Of a DNA stretch of 64,000 nt, positions 1-8,204 are shown in pieces. The stretch is taken from positions 3,782,001 through 3,846,000 of the forward strand of contig NZ_FPJG01000006.1 in the NCBI RefSeq assembly GCF_900119165.1, written 5' to 3'. The position numbers were made by a program, and so were the translations under genes. The DNA is from Amycolatopsis australiensis (lineage in GTDB: Bacteria > Actinomycetota > Actinomycetes > Mycobacteriales > Pseudonocardiaceae). The notes beneath the pieces were generated by a model. It worked only from the letters and a program-made list of their open reading frames with translations, did not search any database and was not told where the DNA came from. Numbering within the stretch: the first letter of the stretch is position 1; every line of letters begins with the position of its first letter.

Positions 1-1269
1 CGACGTCGTACGCCGACGAGAAGCGGGGCCGGCTCGCGTTCTGCACGAGCTTGGCGGAGAACACCGCACTCGACTCCGCGCACCGCGCGCTCGCGTACGG
101 GGAGCGCGGCGCGTTGCACCAAGGCATGAAGGAGTACGAGAAGGCGGTCGCCGACTTCACCCGGGCGCTCGAACTCGACGAAAACCTCGGCTGGGCGCGC
201 GCGTTCCGCGGTGACACCTACCGTGACCTCAACCGGTACGACGATTCGGTCGCCGATCTGAGCCGGGTCATCGAAGCGAAACCGGACTACCGGTGGGCGA
301 TCGGCTCCCGCGGCAGCACCTACCGGCTGATGGGGCGGTATGCCGAGGCGCTGGCGGACTTCGAGCGGGTACTGGAGCTCGATCCGGAGTTCGACTGGGC
401 GAAGGTCAACCGCGGGATCGTGCTGCGCGTCACCGGCCGGTTCACCGAGGCGCTCACCGTGTTCGACGACGTCCTGGCGCACGGACGCGGACAACTCGTG
501 GGTGCTCGCTCACCGTGGCGAGACCTTCCGGCTGATGGGACACCGGGACGCGGCACTCGCCGACTTCGAGCGCGCGCTCGAATCCGCGCCGGACGACGAC
601 TTCGTGCTGGCGTCCCGTTCCCAGGTGTACCGGAACCTCGGCCGCTACGATGCCGCGTTCGGCGACTTGACCCGCGCGATCGAGCTGAACCCCGGTTACC
701 GGTGGGCATTGCTGGAGCGGGGGAGCCTGTCACGGATCTGCGGCAGGCACGAAGAAGCCCTCGCCGACTTCGAGCGGGCTCACGTGCTCAGTCCGGAATC
801 ACTCGACGTCGTCGTCGAGCGCGCCGAGACCTACCGGGTGATGGGACGGCACGACGACGCACTCGCGGTGTTCGCCGAACTGCTGCGGAACGATCCGGCA
901 GACGGCTGGATCCGATACCAGGTCGGTCTCGTGCGGTGGGCCCGAGGTGACCGGGACGCCGCGGGCACGGAGTTCGCCGCGGCGCTGGAGATCGAGCGCG
1001 CGGCCGCGGAAGCGAACGCGGGCGACAGCTGGCGAGCGTTCAACGTCGCCGTCTTCCTGGCCGCGCGCGGCCGCCACGAGGAAGCGCTCGCGCAGCTCCG
1101 GACGGCGCTGGACGGCAAGCACGACGCCGACGACGTCCAGGCCGCCGTCGAAGACTTCGCCGAGCTGCACCGGGTCACCGGATGCGACGTCGACGCGGCT
1201 CTGGCGACGCTCCGCGCGGATGGCCCGTCCGGGGGCGGGGTTCCGCGGGCCCGGGTGGATGGACCATGA
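1..1269 (+). pseudogene. TPR-repeat protein, frameshifted, 5' end outside window
   Basis: The reading frame is already open at the window edge, so the true start lies upstream. Repeated ~34-residue units with the tetratricopeptide pattern run through the whole stretch (for example YAEALADFERVLELDP and RYDAAFGDLTRAIELNP). The repeats run in one frame up to about position 480 and then continue in the +1 frame (from ..TDADNSWVLAHRGE.. onward) to a stop at 1267-1269. A single-base indel near 479-490 therefore splits one gene into two overlapping frames. TPR arrays are protein-binding scaffolds; in actinomycetes this type of long TPR tail often follows an N-terminal domain not visible here. It could be a real pseudogene or a sequencing error. 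Partner and role are unknown. Confidence 0.75.
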
Positions 1270-1311
1270 TGGCGGCGACAACGCGGTGGGGCTGACCGCA
1301 AAGGATTTCGT

Positions 1312-1908
1312 GTGGTGCTGGAGTCGGTCCCTTACCGTGGTGGGCGGCCGTCGGCGGAGGTGCTGACCGGCGACGGGCTGTCGGCGGCGCTCGGGCGGGC
1401 GCAGCGCGGCGACGAGGACGCCTTCCGCGTCCTGTACCGGGCGATCCAGCCGGGGCTGTGCCGCTACCTGCGGGTTCTGGTGGGGCAGGACGCCGAGGAC
1501 GTCGCCTCCGAAGCGTGGCTGCAGATCACCCGGGACCTCGCGTCGTTCCGCGGCGACGCGGACGGCTTCCGGGCCTGGACCGCCACGATCGCCCGCCACC
1601 GGGCCCTCGACCACCTGCGGCGGCAGCGGCGCCGCCCGGTCGCCGAGGCGCCGGCCGAGTGGTTTCCCGAGCGGCCCGCGCCGGACGACACCGCCGGGGC
1701 CGCGATCGAGGCGGCGGCCACCGAGGCGGCACTGGCGCTGATCGCGACGCTCCCGCGTGACCAGGCCGAGGCGGTGGTGCTGCGCGCCGTGCTCGGGCTC
1801 GACGCCAAGGCGGCCGCGGCCGTGCTCGGGAAGCGTCCCGGCGCCGTCCGCACCGCCGCCTACCGGGGACTTCGCACGCTCGCCGACCGGCTCGGCGGGC
1901 AGGTGTGA
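1312..1908 (+). CDS. ECF-type RNA polymerase sigma factor
   Basis: A 198-residue protein with sigma-70 region 2 (about residues 30-95, including the DAEDVASEAWLQITRDL segment and the DHLRRQRRR region 2.4 end). Region 4 follows at about residues 140-195 (LPRDQAEAVVLRAVLGL followed by a helix-turn-helix). The GTG start is preceded by AAGGA with six bases of spacing; the next codon is also GTG. ECF factors direct polymerase to a small stress or envelope regulon and are usually held by an anti-sigma encoded next door. Here the following gene, 34 bases downstream, is a single-pass membrane protein in the right place for that job. Lack of a SnoaL-like tail and the short length fit a classical two-domain ECF factor. 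The target regulon cannot be read from the window. Confidence 0.85.
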   Translation: MVLESVPYRGGRPSAEVLTGDGLSAALGRAQRGDEDAFRVLYRAIQPGLCRYLRVLVGQDAEDVASEAWLQITRDLASFRGDADGFRAWTATIARHRALDHLRRQRRRPVAEAPAEWFPERPAPDDTAGAAIEAAATEAALALIATLPRDQAEAVVLRAVLGLDAKAAAAVLGKRPGAVRTAAYRGLRTLADRLGGQV

Positions 1909-1942
1909 CACTTTCGGGGGGCGCGACGCTGAGGGGTGTGTG

Positions 1943-2683
1943 ATGAGCAAGCACGAAGGGCGCCGGCTCGACCGGCACACCGCGGAGCAGCTGCTTCGGG
2001 GTGCGCCGGCCGACGTCCCGGGCGCGCTGGCCGGCCTGCTCGCCGCCGCGGCCGCCCCACCGCGCGACGGCGAGCTGGGTGGGGAGCCGGCGGCCGTGGC
2101 GGCGTTCCTCGAGGCGGCTCGGCACACCCATGCCCCTCGACCCGGGAGTCCCTCGATGCGCAAGAGCACGTGGGCGAAGCTGCTCACGGCGAAGGTCGCG
2201 GCCGCCGCGGCGGCGATCTTCGCCGCCGGCGGAGTCGCCACGGCCGCGGTCACCGGCGCGTTGCCGCTCCCCGCCGGTGACCCGCCGCGGGCCCCCGCGA
2301 CGTCGGCGCCCAGCGACCCGGCCGCGGGCGAACCGGCCACGTCCACCACGGCGCACACCCGCGACGAGACCCGGCCCGCGCCCGCTCCCTCCCTGCCGGG
2401 CCTGTGCCGTGCCTACGAAGCCGGGGACCAGGCCGAGCGCGGCAAAGCGCCGGCGAACCCCGCGTTCACGGCGCTGGTCACGGCCGCCGGTGGCCAGGCC
2501 GGGGTCGACGGCTACTGCGCCGCCCTGCTCGGCGCGGAAGCGCCGACGCCGGTGCGGACCACGGGCGCGCCCGCGGTCCCGGGTCGTTCCGACAACGGCA
2601 AGGAGCACTCGACCGGCTCGCACCCGTCCGGGCCGCCGGCCACCCATCCGTCCGGGCCGCCGAACACGCGTCCCACGCACTGA
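1943..2683 (+). CDS. Single-pass membrane protein, candidate anti-sigma partner
   Basis: A 246-residue protein with a cytoplasmic N-terminal part of about 75 residues, one strong membrane segment (about residues 80-105, alanine-rich, KVAAAAAAIFAAGG) and an outer Pro/Thr/Ser-rich stalk. A short Cys-containing region (LCRAYEAGDQAERGK ... DGYCAALLG) and a low-complexity HPSGPPATHPSGPPNTRPTH tail complete it. The ATG lies 34 bases after the sigma gene, so the two are likely co-transcribed. Topology and position fit an anti-sigma-like regulator, but no HxxxCxxC zinc motif is present, so that role rests on context only. The extracytoplasmic domain could sense the envelope signal. Confidence 0.6.
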   Translation: MSKHEGRRLDRHTAEQLLRGAPADVPGALAGLLAAAAAPPRDGELGGEPAAVAAFLEAARHTHAPRPGSPSMRKSTWAKLLTAKVAAAAAAIFAAGGVATAAVTGALPLPAGDPPRAPATSAPSDPAAGEPATSTTAHTRDETRPAPAPSLPGLCRAYEAGDQAERGKAPANPAFTALVTAAGGQAGVDGYCAALLGAEAPTPVRTTGAPAVPGRSDNGKEHSTGSHPSGPPATHPSGPPNTRPTH

Positions 2684-2759
2684 CGGTCAGACCCGCGGCG
2701 ATCCCTCCACCCCCATTCCGGGGATCGCCGCTGCCGGACGGGCGGCGGCCGAACCCCCA

Positions 2760-3152
2760 TCACCGGGCCGCCGTCCGTCCATGATCACGTTGGCGGGGCC
2801 GGAAGAACAGGCGGGCGGGCACGACGAGGCCGGCCGGCGAGAGCGCGATGAACACGACCTGGTGAACGTGGTCCTTCCCGGGCGGCAAGTCACCGAGCAG
2901 GTGGGCGAGCCAGAACAGCGGGTGGAACCAGAGCGCGAATCAGGCCCACCGTTCCCGGCGCCGGTACGGCACCAGGGCGAGCAGCCCGCCGAACAGGCCG
3001 GTGCCGGCCGACGCGAGCCCGTCCGCGCGGTACCGCAGCGCGTCGCCGGCCGGTGGCGCGATCGCGACCACGACGCCGAACCCGGCGATCCCGAGACTGA
3101 CCGCGGCCAGGCTGATCCAGCCGACGCGCATCTCGAGGCGTTCTCGCCGCAT
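2760..3152 (-). pseudogene. Small multi-pass membrane protein interrupted by an in-frame TGA
   Basis: On the minus strand an ORF from 3152 encodes about 70 residues with two hydrophobic segments (GWISLAAVSLGIAGFGVVVA and GTGLFGGLLALVPYRRR) and stops at TGA 2940-2942. The same frame continues past that stop for 59 more codons with clearly membrane-protein character (FALWFHPLFWLAHLLGD, VVFIALSPAGLVVPARLFF). It ends at a second stop at 2760-2762. The context ..ERWA-stop-FALWF.. suggests a TGG tryptophan codon changed to TGA. I therefore call one ~130-residue gene broken by a nonsense change; a sequencing error would look the same. The family is not recognised. Confidence 0.55.
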
Positions 3153-3161
3153 CCGTCCAAG

Positions 3162-4112
3162 TTACTCCGGTTTCCCGGGAGCCCGGGTCTTGCCGGCCCG
3201 GCCGCCGCCCCGCCGCGTGCGGACCGCGAGGCCCGCGCAGGCGATCACCGCGGCGCCGCCCGCGATCGTCGGCCACGTGAGGCGCTCGTCCAGCAGCAGG
3301 GCCGCCCACGTGATCGTCAGCACCGGCTGGACCAGCTGGACCTGGCTGACCCGGGCCATCGGGCCGATCGCCAGCCCGCGGTACCAGGCGAAGAACCCGA
3401 GGAACATGCTCACCACCGCCAGGTAGGCGAACGCGGCCCACGCGGCCGCCGCACCGCCCGGCGGGGTGCGGACCGCCGCGACCGCGGTCAGGACGGTCAT
3501 CGGCGGCCCGGCGAGCACCAGCGCCCAGGACACCGTCTGCCAGGCGCCCAGCTCCCGGGCGAGCAGGCCGCCTTCGGCGTACCCGATCGCCGCCGCCAGC
3601 ACCGCGCCCGCCAGGAGCAGGTCGGACACGTGCAGGCCGCCGAGCCCGCCGGGGAGCGCGGCGAAGATCACGACCGCCACCGCGCCCAAGGCCGCGGTGA
3701 CCCAGAACGCCGCCGGTGGCCGTTCGCGGCCGCGCAGGACCGCGAGCACCGCCGTGGCGGCGGGCAGCAGCGCGATGACGACCGCGCCGTGGGCGGCCGG
3801 GGCCGAGGTGAGCGCGAACGAGGTCAGCAGCGGGAACCCGGCGACCACCCCGCCGGCGACGACCGCCACCCGCCACCACTGGCGGCCGCGGGGACGCGGC
3901 TGCCTCGTGAAACCCAGCGCGGCGGCGGCGAGCAAGGCCGCGACGACCGCCCGGCCGCAGCCGACGAAGAGCGGGGACATCTGGCCGCTCCCGACGGCGA
4001 GGCGGGTGAACGGGACGGTGAGCGAGAACGCCACGACACCGGCGAGACCCCACCCCAGCCCGCCGAGTAGCGGAGGCTGGGAAAAGTGAGTAGCGCTACT
4101 ATCCAGCTTCAT
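3162..4112 (-). CDS. EamA/DMT-family transporter
   Basis: A roughly 316-residue protein made of ten hydrophobic segments arranged as two EamA halves, ending in an Arg/Lys-rich tail (RTRRGGGRAGKTRAPGKPE). Typical signatures include AFSLTVPFTRLAV near the N-terminus and YLAVVSMFLGFFAWYRGLA in the second half. Members of the drug/metabolite transporter superfamily export amino acids or small metabolites across the cytoplasmic membrane. The most upstream plausible ATG (complement of 4110-4112) overlaps the ATG of the divergent MocR-type regulator. Either the transcript is leaderless or translation starts further in. MocR/exporter pairs of this arrangement usually mean the regulator controls the exporter. 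The substrate is unknown. Confidence 0.8.
   Translation of the reverse strand: MKLDSSATHFSQPPLLGGLGWGLAGVVAFSLTVPFTRLAVGSGQMSPLFVGCGRAVVAALLAAAALGFTRQPRPRGRQWWRVAVVAGGVVAGFPLLTSFALTSAPAAHGAVVIALLPAATAVLAVLRGRERPPAAFWVTAALGAVAVVIFAALPGGLGGLHVSDLLLAGAVLAAAIGYAEGGLLARELGAWQTVSWALVLAGPPMTVLTAVAAVRTPPGGAAAAWAAFAYLAVVSMFLGFFAWYRGLAIGPMARVSQVQLVQPVLTITWAALLLDERLTWPTIAGGAAVIACAGLAVRTRRGGGRAGKTRAPGKPE
4089..4100. promoter_or_regulatory. Perfect 12-bp palindrome, candidate MocR operator
   Basis: AGTAGCGCTACT is its own reverse complement and lies 11 bases before the ATG of the MocR-type gene and inside the first codons of the divergent transporter as called here. Perfect symmetry and position make it the best candidate operator for the regulator. 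Assignment is inference. Confidence 0.5.
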
Positions 4113-5523
4113 GTCCGACGATAGCAGTGTCCGGATCGTCGCGGGCCTCCGCGACTGGCTCGCCACGGCCGAGCCGGGCGCGCGGCTGCCCTCGACGCGG
4201 GCACTGGCCGCCCGGTACGGCGCCGGCCCCGGCACCGTCCAAAAGGCACTGCGGACGCTGACCGCGCAGGGACTGGTGGAAACCAGGCCCGGCGTCGGCG
4301 CCTTCGTGCGCGCGGTGCGTGTCGCCCGGCTCCAGGACTACAGCTGGCAGACCGCGGCGCTCGGTTCGCGCCGGGACCCGGCACCGCGGCTGCCCGCGTC
4401 GCTGCGCACCACGCCGAACGACGTCATCGCCCTGCATTCCGGCTACCCGGCTCGTGAGCTGCTGCCCGAACGCCTGGTGCGGGCCGCGTTCGCCCGCGCG
4501 GCCCGAGCGGAAAGCGCCGTCGGCCGCCCGCCGGCCGCCGGCCTGCCGGAGCTGCAGGCGTGGTTCGCCGCCGAGCTGGGCGAAGCCGCTCCGGTGCGCG
4601 TCGCGCCGCCGGCACCCGGTGACGTGATCATCTTCCCCGGCAGCCAGAGCGGGTTGAATTCCGTGTTCCGCGCCCTGGTCGGCGCCGGACGGCCGCTGCT
4701 GCTGGAGTCGCCGACCTACTGGGGCGCGATCCTCGCCGCCGCGCAAGCGGGAGTCGAGGTCGTGCCCGTGCCCAGCGGCGTGGCCGGACCGGACCCGGAC
4801 GAGCTGGCCCGCGCCTTCGAGCGCACCGGGGCACGGGCGTGCTACGTCCAGCCGAACTTCGCCAACCCGACCGGCGCGCGGTGGCCGCCGGACGTGGCCG
4901 GACGCGTCATGGACGTCGTCCGCCGGTACGGGGCGTTCCTCATCGAAGACGACTGGGCCCACGATTTCGGGATCAGCGCCGACGTGGTGCCGCTCGCCGC
5001 CCAGGACGACACCGGCCACGTCGTCTACCTGCGCTCGCTGACCAAGAGCGTTTCGCCGGCCGTCCGGGTGGCCGGGGTCGTCGCCCGGGGGCCCGCGCGC
5101 GAGCGGATCCTGGCCGCGACGCAGGCGGAATCCCTGTACGTCAGCGGCTTGCTGCAGGCGGTCGCGCTCGAGGTCGTCACCCAGCCGGCGTGGCGCACGT
5201 ACCGGCGCGGGCTGCGCCAGCAGCTGGCCGCCCGGCGTGACCTGCTCGCCGGCGCGCTCCGCGACCACGTGCCGTCCGCGCACCTGGAGGTGCCCGCGGG
5301 CGGGCTGAACCTGTGGGTGCGGCTGCCCGAGCAGACCGACGTCGCCCGGCTGGCGCGGGACTGCGAAGCCGCCGGGGTCGTCGTGGCGCCCGGTGACGAG
5401 TGGTTCCCCGCCGAGCCGACCGGCCCGTACCTGCGGCTCGGCTACGCCGGCCCCGCGCCGGGGTCCTTTCCCGAGGGAGCCCGCGTCATCGGCGAAGCGC
5501 TCGCCGCGCAGCACTCCCGGTGA
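4111..5523 (+). CDS. MocR-type GntR/aminotransferase transcriptional regulator
   Basis: A 470-residue fusion of an N-terminal GntR winged helix-turn-helix (about residues 5-70, with GARLPSTRALAARYGAGPGT) to a fold-type I PLP-dependent aminotransferase domain (about 100-470). The Schiff-base lysine is in YLRSLTKSVSPAVR (about K312), and the PNFANPTG segment and EDDWAHDFG aspartate that contact PLP are present. The MocR/PdxR family uses the aminotransferase fold as an effector sensor rather than as a metabolic enzyme. It is divergent from an EamA exporter and probably regulates it through the palindrome between the two starts. Its 3' end overlaps the convergent LysR gene by 38 bases. Confidence 0.9.
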   Translation: MSDDSSVRIVAGLRDWLATAEPGARLPSTRALAARYGAGPGTVQKALRTLTAQGLVETRPGVGAFVRAVRVARLQDYSWQTAALGSRRDPAPRLPASLRTTPNDVIALHSGYPARELLPERLVRAAFARAARAESAVGRPPAAGLPELQAWFAAELGEAAPVRVAPPAPGDVIIFPGSQSGLNSVFRALVGAGRPLLLESPTYWGAILAAAQAGVEVVPVPSGVAGPDPDELARAFERTGARACYVQPNFANPTGARWPPDVAGRVMDVVRRYGAFLIEDDWAHDFGISADVVPLAAQDDTGHVVYLRSLTKSVSPAVRVAGVVARGPARERILAATQAESLYVSGLLQAVALEVVTQPAWRTYRRGLRQQLAARRDLLAGALRDHVPSAHLEVPAGGLNLWVRLPEQTDVARLARDCEAAGVVVAPGDEWFPAEPTGPYLRLGYAGPAPGSFPEGARVIGEALAAQHSR

Positions 5524-6391
5524 GGGCCGCGCGGAGGGTGCCGACTTCGGGCCGGGTGGTGCGGGCGGTCACGATGCCGACGTGGCGGGTCGGGCGCGGG
5601 GCGTTGAGCGGGACGACGGCGAGGTCCGGGCCGGGGTCGATCGCCAGACCCGGGACCAGCGAAATCCCGACCCGCGCGCGGACCATGGCCTGGGCGAAGT
5701 AGTAGTCGGTGCTGCTGCCCGACACGCGGAGCTCGAAGCCGGCTTCGGCGGCCTGGCGGTGCAGGAAGTCCGCGGTTTTCGAGCAGCCGAGCACCCAGCG
5801 TTCCCCGGCGATCTCGGTGAGGTCGGCGCTCTTGCGGTCCGCGAGCGGGTGATCGCGGTGGACGACGACCGACATCGGGTCCGGGCCGAGCGGGGTCCAG
5901 GCGAGCCGGTCCCGGTCGGCGGGGCGCAGCGGCAGCGCCCGGTCGAACCGGTAGGCCAGCGCCAGGTCCGCCTCGCCGGCGCGGACCAGCGCGATGGCGT
6001 CCTCGGGCTCGCGTTCCAGGACGACCGGCTCGACGTCGGGATGGGCCGCGGTCAGGGCGGCGAGGGCGGCGGGCAGCAGCCGCCTGCCACCGGTGGTGAA
6101 GGTGGCGACGGTCAGCGTCCGGCGTCCGCCGGCCAGCTCGGACAGCCGGGCGCGGGCGGTGTGCAGCTCGGCCAGCACGGTCTCGGCGGTGTCGGCCAGC
6201 AGCCGCCCGGCCTCGGTGAGCCGGACCCCGCGGGTGCTGCGGTGCACCACGTCGGTGCCGGCCGACCGCTCGAGGGCGGCGATGTGCTGCGAGACCGCGG
6301 ACGGGGTGAAACGCAGCGCGGCGGCGGCCTTGCTGAAGCTGCCGTGCCGCGCGACTTCCCGGAGCACGCGCAGCCGCTGGATGTCGATCAT
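5486..6391 (-). CDS. LysR-family transcriptional regulator
   Basis: A 301-residue protein with the LysR helix-turn-helix at the N-terminus (RHGSFSKAAAALRFTPSAVS, residues ~15-34) and a periplasmic-binding-protein-like effector domain from about residue 90 (TLTVATFTTGGRRLLPAALA). Length and layout are standard. It is divergent from the epimerase/aldo-keto reductase pair that starts 70 bases away. A dyad at 6417-6434 sits in the shared promoter, so it probably controls that operon and itself. The inducer is unknown. Its 3' end overlaps the MocR-type gene tail to tail. Confidence 0.88.
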   Translation of the reverse strand: MIDIQRLRVLREVARHGSFSKAAAALRFTPSAVSQHIAALERSAGTDVVHRSTRGVRLTEAGRLLADTAETVLAELHTARARLSELAGGRRTLTVATFTTGGRRLLPAALAALTAAHPDVEPVVLEREPEDAIALVRAGEADLALAYRFDRALPLRPADRDRLAWTPLGPDPMSVVVHRDHPLADRKSADLTEIAGERWVLGCSKTADFLHRQAAEAGFELRVSGSSTDYYFAQAMVRARVGISLVPGLAIDPGPDLAVVPLNAPRPTRHVGIVTARTTRPEVGTLRAALTGSAARRALRR

Positions 6392-6416
6392 CAGTTTTCC
6401 TCACCGCCAGTTAAGC

Positions 6417-6434
6417 AAGCAGGCACTTCTGCTT
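6417..6434. promoter_or_regulatory. Inverted repeat in LysR/epimerase divergent promoter
   Basis: AAGCAG-N6-CTGCTT is an 18-bp dyad centred between the LysR start (6391) and the epimerase start (6462). LysR boxes are usually imperfect dyads of about this size between divergent genes. Binding is inferred from position and symmetry only. Confidence 0.45.
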
Positions 6435-6461
6435 ATCACCGGATCGGGTGATCGTAACGGC

Positions 6462-7334
6462 GTGCACAAGATCTGCGTGATCGGCGGCAGCCGCTACTTC
6501 GGCCGCCGGCTGGTGCTGGACTTCCGTGACGCCGGGGCGGACGTCACGGTCGTGAACCGGGGGTCGGTCCCGGCGCCGCCGGGTGTCCGGCACCTGGTGA
6601 CCGACCGGGCGGCCCTGGCGAGGCTGCTGCGGGACGCGTCTTTCGACGTCGTGGTCGACCAGGTCTGCTACACGCCCGTCCACGCCGCGGCGGCGGTGGC
6701 GGCCTTCCGGGACCGCACCCGGCGGTACGTGCTGACCTCCACGATCGAGGTCTACGCCGGTCTGGACGCGGCGGCCCCGCTGCCGGAGACCGCGGCCGAC
6801 CCGCTGCGCCACCCGGTGCGCCCGGACCTGCCGTGGGCGCGGCCGGGCTACCTCGACGCCCACTACGCCGAAGGCAAGCGCCAGGCCGAAGCGGTGTTCG
6901 CGGCGACCGCGCCGTTCGAGGTCGCCGTGGTGCGCGCGGGGCACGTGCTGGGCGGCGACGACTTCACGGGCCGGCTGCGGCACTACACCGACCGGATCCG
7001 CCACGAACAGCCGGTGCTCGTCCGGCCGCGCAACCACCCGTCCTCGTTCATCCACCACGCGGAGATCGCCCGGTTCCTGCGCTGGGCGGCGGAGTCCGGG
7101 TTCACCGGCCCGGTCAACGCGTGCTCGCACGGCGAGTTCGACGTGACCGAGCTGTGCGCGCGGATCGGCGCGCGCGCCGGCCGGGAACCGGTCTTCGGCA
7201 CGGGCGAGTCCCCGTTCGCGTTCGACCGCTACTACGGCATGGCCAACGACCGGGCCGAATCGCTCGGATTTTCCTTTTCCCGCACCGGAGACTGGCTCCC
7301 CGGAGTCATCGGCGAAGCACTGGAGGCAACGTGA
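6462..7334 (+). CDS. NAD-dependent epimerase/dehydratase-family protein
   Basis: A 290-residue atypical short-chain dehydrogenase. The dinucleotide-binding site is at the very N-terminus (ICVIGGSRYFGRRLV, residues 4-18) and the aspartate VVDQVCYTP lies near residue 75. The active-site region has YLDAHYAEGKRQAEAVF, keeping the Y-x3-K spacing of the family. The GTG start at 6462 places the Rossmann motif at the proper position. It shares GTGA overlap with the next gene, an aldo-keto reductase, and both are likely under the divergent LysR regulator. Members of this group include mRNA-binding-like and sugar-nucleotide epimerases, so the substrate is unresolved. Confidence 0.75.
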   Translation: MHKICVIGGSRYFGRRLVLDFRDAGADVTVVNRGSVPAPPGVRHLVTDRAALARLLRDASFDVVVDQVCYTPVHAAAAVAAFRDRTRRYVLTSTIEVYAGLDAAAPLPETAADPLRHPVRPDLPWARPGYLDAHYAEGKRQAEAVFAATAPFEVAVVRAGHVLGGDDFTGRLRHYTDRIRHEQPVLVRPRNHPSSFIHHAEIARFLRWAAESGFTGPVNACSHGEFDVTELCARIGARAGREPVFGTGESPFAFDRYYGMANDRAESLGFSFSRTGDWLPGVIGEALEAT

Positions 7335-8200
7335 TCACCCGCCGCATCGGGCCGTTCGACGTCGGCGCCGTCGGCCTCGGCGCCATGCCGCTGTCGATCG
7401 AGGGCCGCCCGGACCGCGACCGCGCGATCGCCACGATCCACGCGGCGCTCGACGCCGGGATCACCCTGATCGACACGGCCGACTCCTACCACTGGCACCG
7501 CGACGAGGTGGGGCACAACGAAGAACTCGTCGCGACGGCGCTGCGTGGCCACCGCGGTGACGTCGTGGTCGCGACCAAGGGCGGACGCGGCCGTCCCGGC
7601 GACGGCTCGTGGACCGTCGACGCCTCACCGGACCACCTCAAGCGCGCCTGCGAAGGGTCGTTGCGTCGCCTGGGGGTCGACGCGATCGATCTCTACCAGC
7701 TGCACAAGCCGGACCCGCGAGTGCCGTGGGCGGACTCGGTGGGCGCGCTCGCGGAACTGCTCGACGCCGGCCGGATCCGCGCCGCCGGTGTGTCCAATGT
7801 GGATTGCCGGCAGATCCGGGAGGCGCACGCGATACTGGGCGACCGGCTGGTCGCCGTGCAGAACCGGTTCTCGCCCGCGGTCCGTGACGCCGAGCCCGAA
7901 CTGCGGCTGTGTGCCTCGCTCGGGCTCGCCTTCCTGCCGTGGAGCCCGCTGGGCGGACTGGCGCGCAGCTCGCTCGACGGCCCGTCGCGACCGGCGGATC
8001 CCGCTCCGGCGTTCGCCGCGTTCCACGAGATCGCGGGCGAACGCGGCGTGAGCCCGCAGCAGGTCGCCCTGGCTTGGCTGATCGGCCGCTCGCCCGCGGT
8101 GGTGCCGATCCCCGGCGCCCGCCGTCCCGAGACGGCTCGGGCCTCCGCGGCGGCGGCGGGGATTTCCCTGACCGCCACCGAACTCGCCCGGCTAGGGTGA
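7331..8200 (+). CDS. Aldo/keto reductase
   Basis: A 289-residue TIM-barrel oxidoreductase. The catalytic aspartate and tyrosine occur in the LIDTADSYHWH segment, the lysine in VVVATKGGRGR and the histidine in DLYQLHKPDP, giving the usual Asp-Tyr-Lys-His tetrad. The NADPH-binding end shows VVPIPGARRPE. It starts with GTG overlapping the stop of the epimerase gene (GTGA), so the two are translationally coupled. Aldo/keto reductases reduce carbonyls with NADPH in the cytoplasm; together with the epimerase this could be a small carbohydrate or aldehyde metabolism unit. Confidence 0.85.
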   Translation: MITRRIGPFDVGAVGLGAMPLSIEGRPDRDRAIATIHAALDAGITLIDTADSYHWHRDEVGHNEELVATALRGHRGDVVVATKGGRGRPGDGSWTVDASPDHLKRACEGSLRRLGVDAIDLYQLHKPDPRVPWADSVGALAELLDAGRIRAAGVSNVDCRQIREAHAILGDRLVAVQNRFSPAVRDAEPELRLCASLGLAFLPWSPLGGLARSSLDGPSRPADPAPAFAAFHEIAGERGVSPQQVALAWLIGRSPAVVPIPGARRPETARASAAAAGISLTATELARLG

Positions 8201-8204
8201 CCCG

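Noticed and set aside
2001..4070. A 689-codon plus-strand frame across the membrane genes and the EamA gene
   Set aside because: Arg/Pro/Gln-rich low-complexity translation, while the opposite strand encodes a recognisable EamA transporter.
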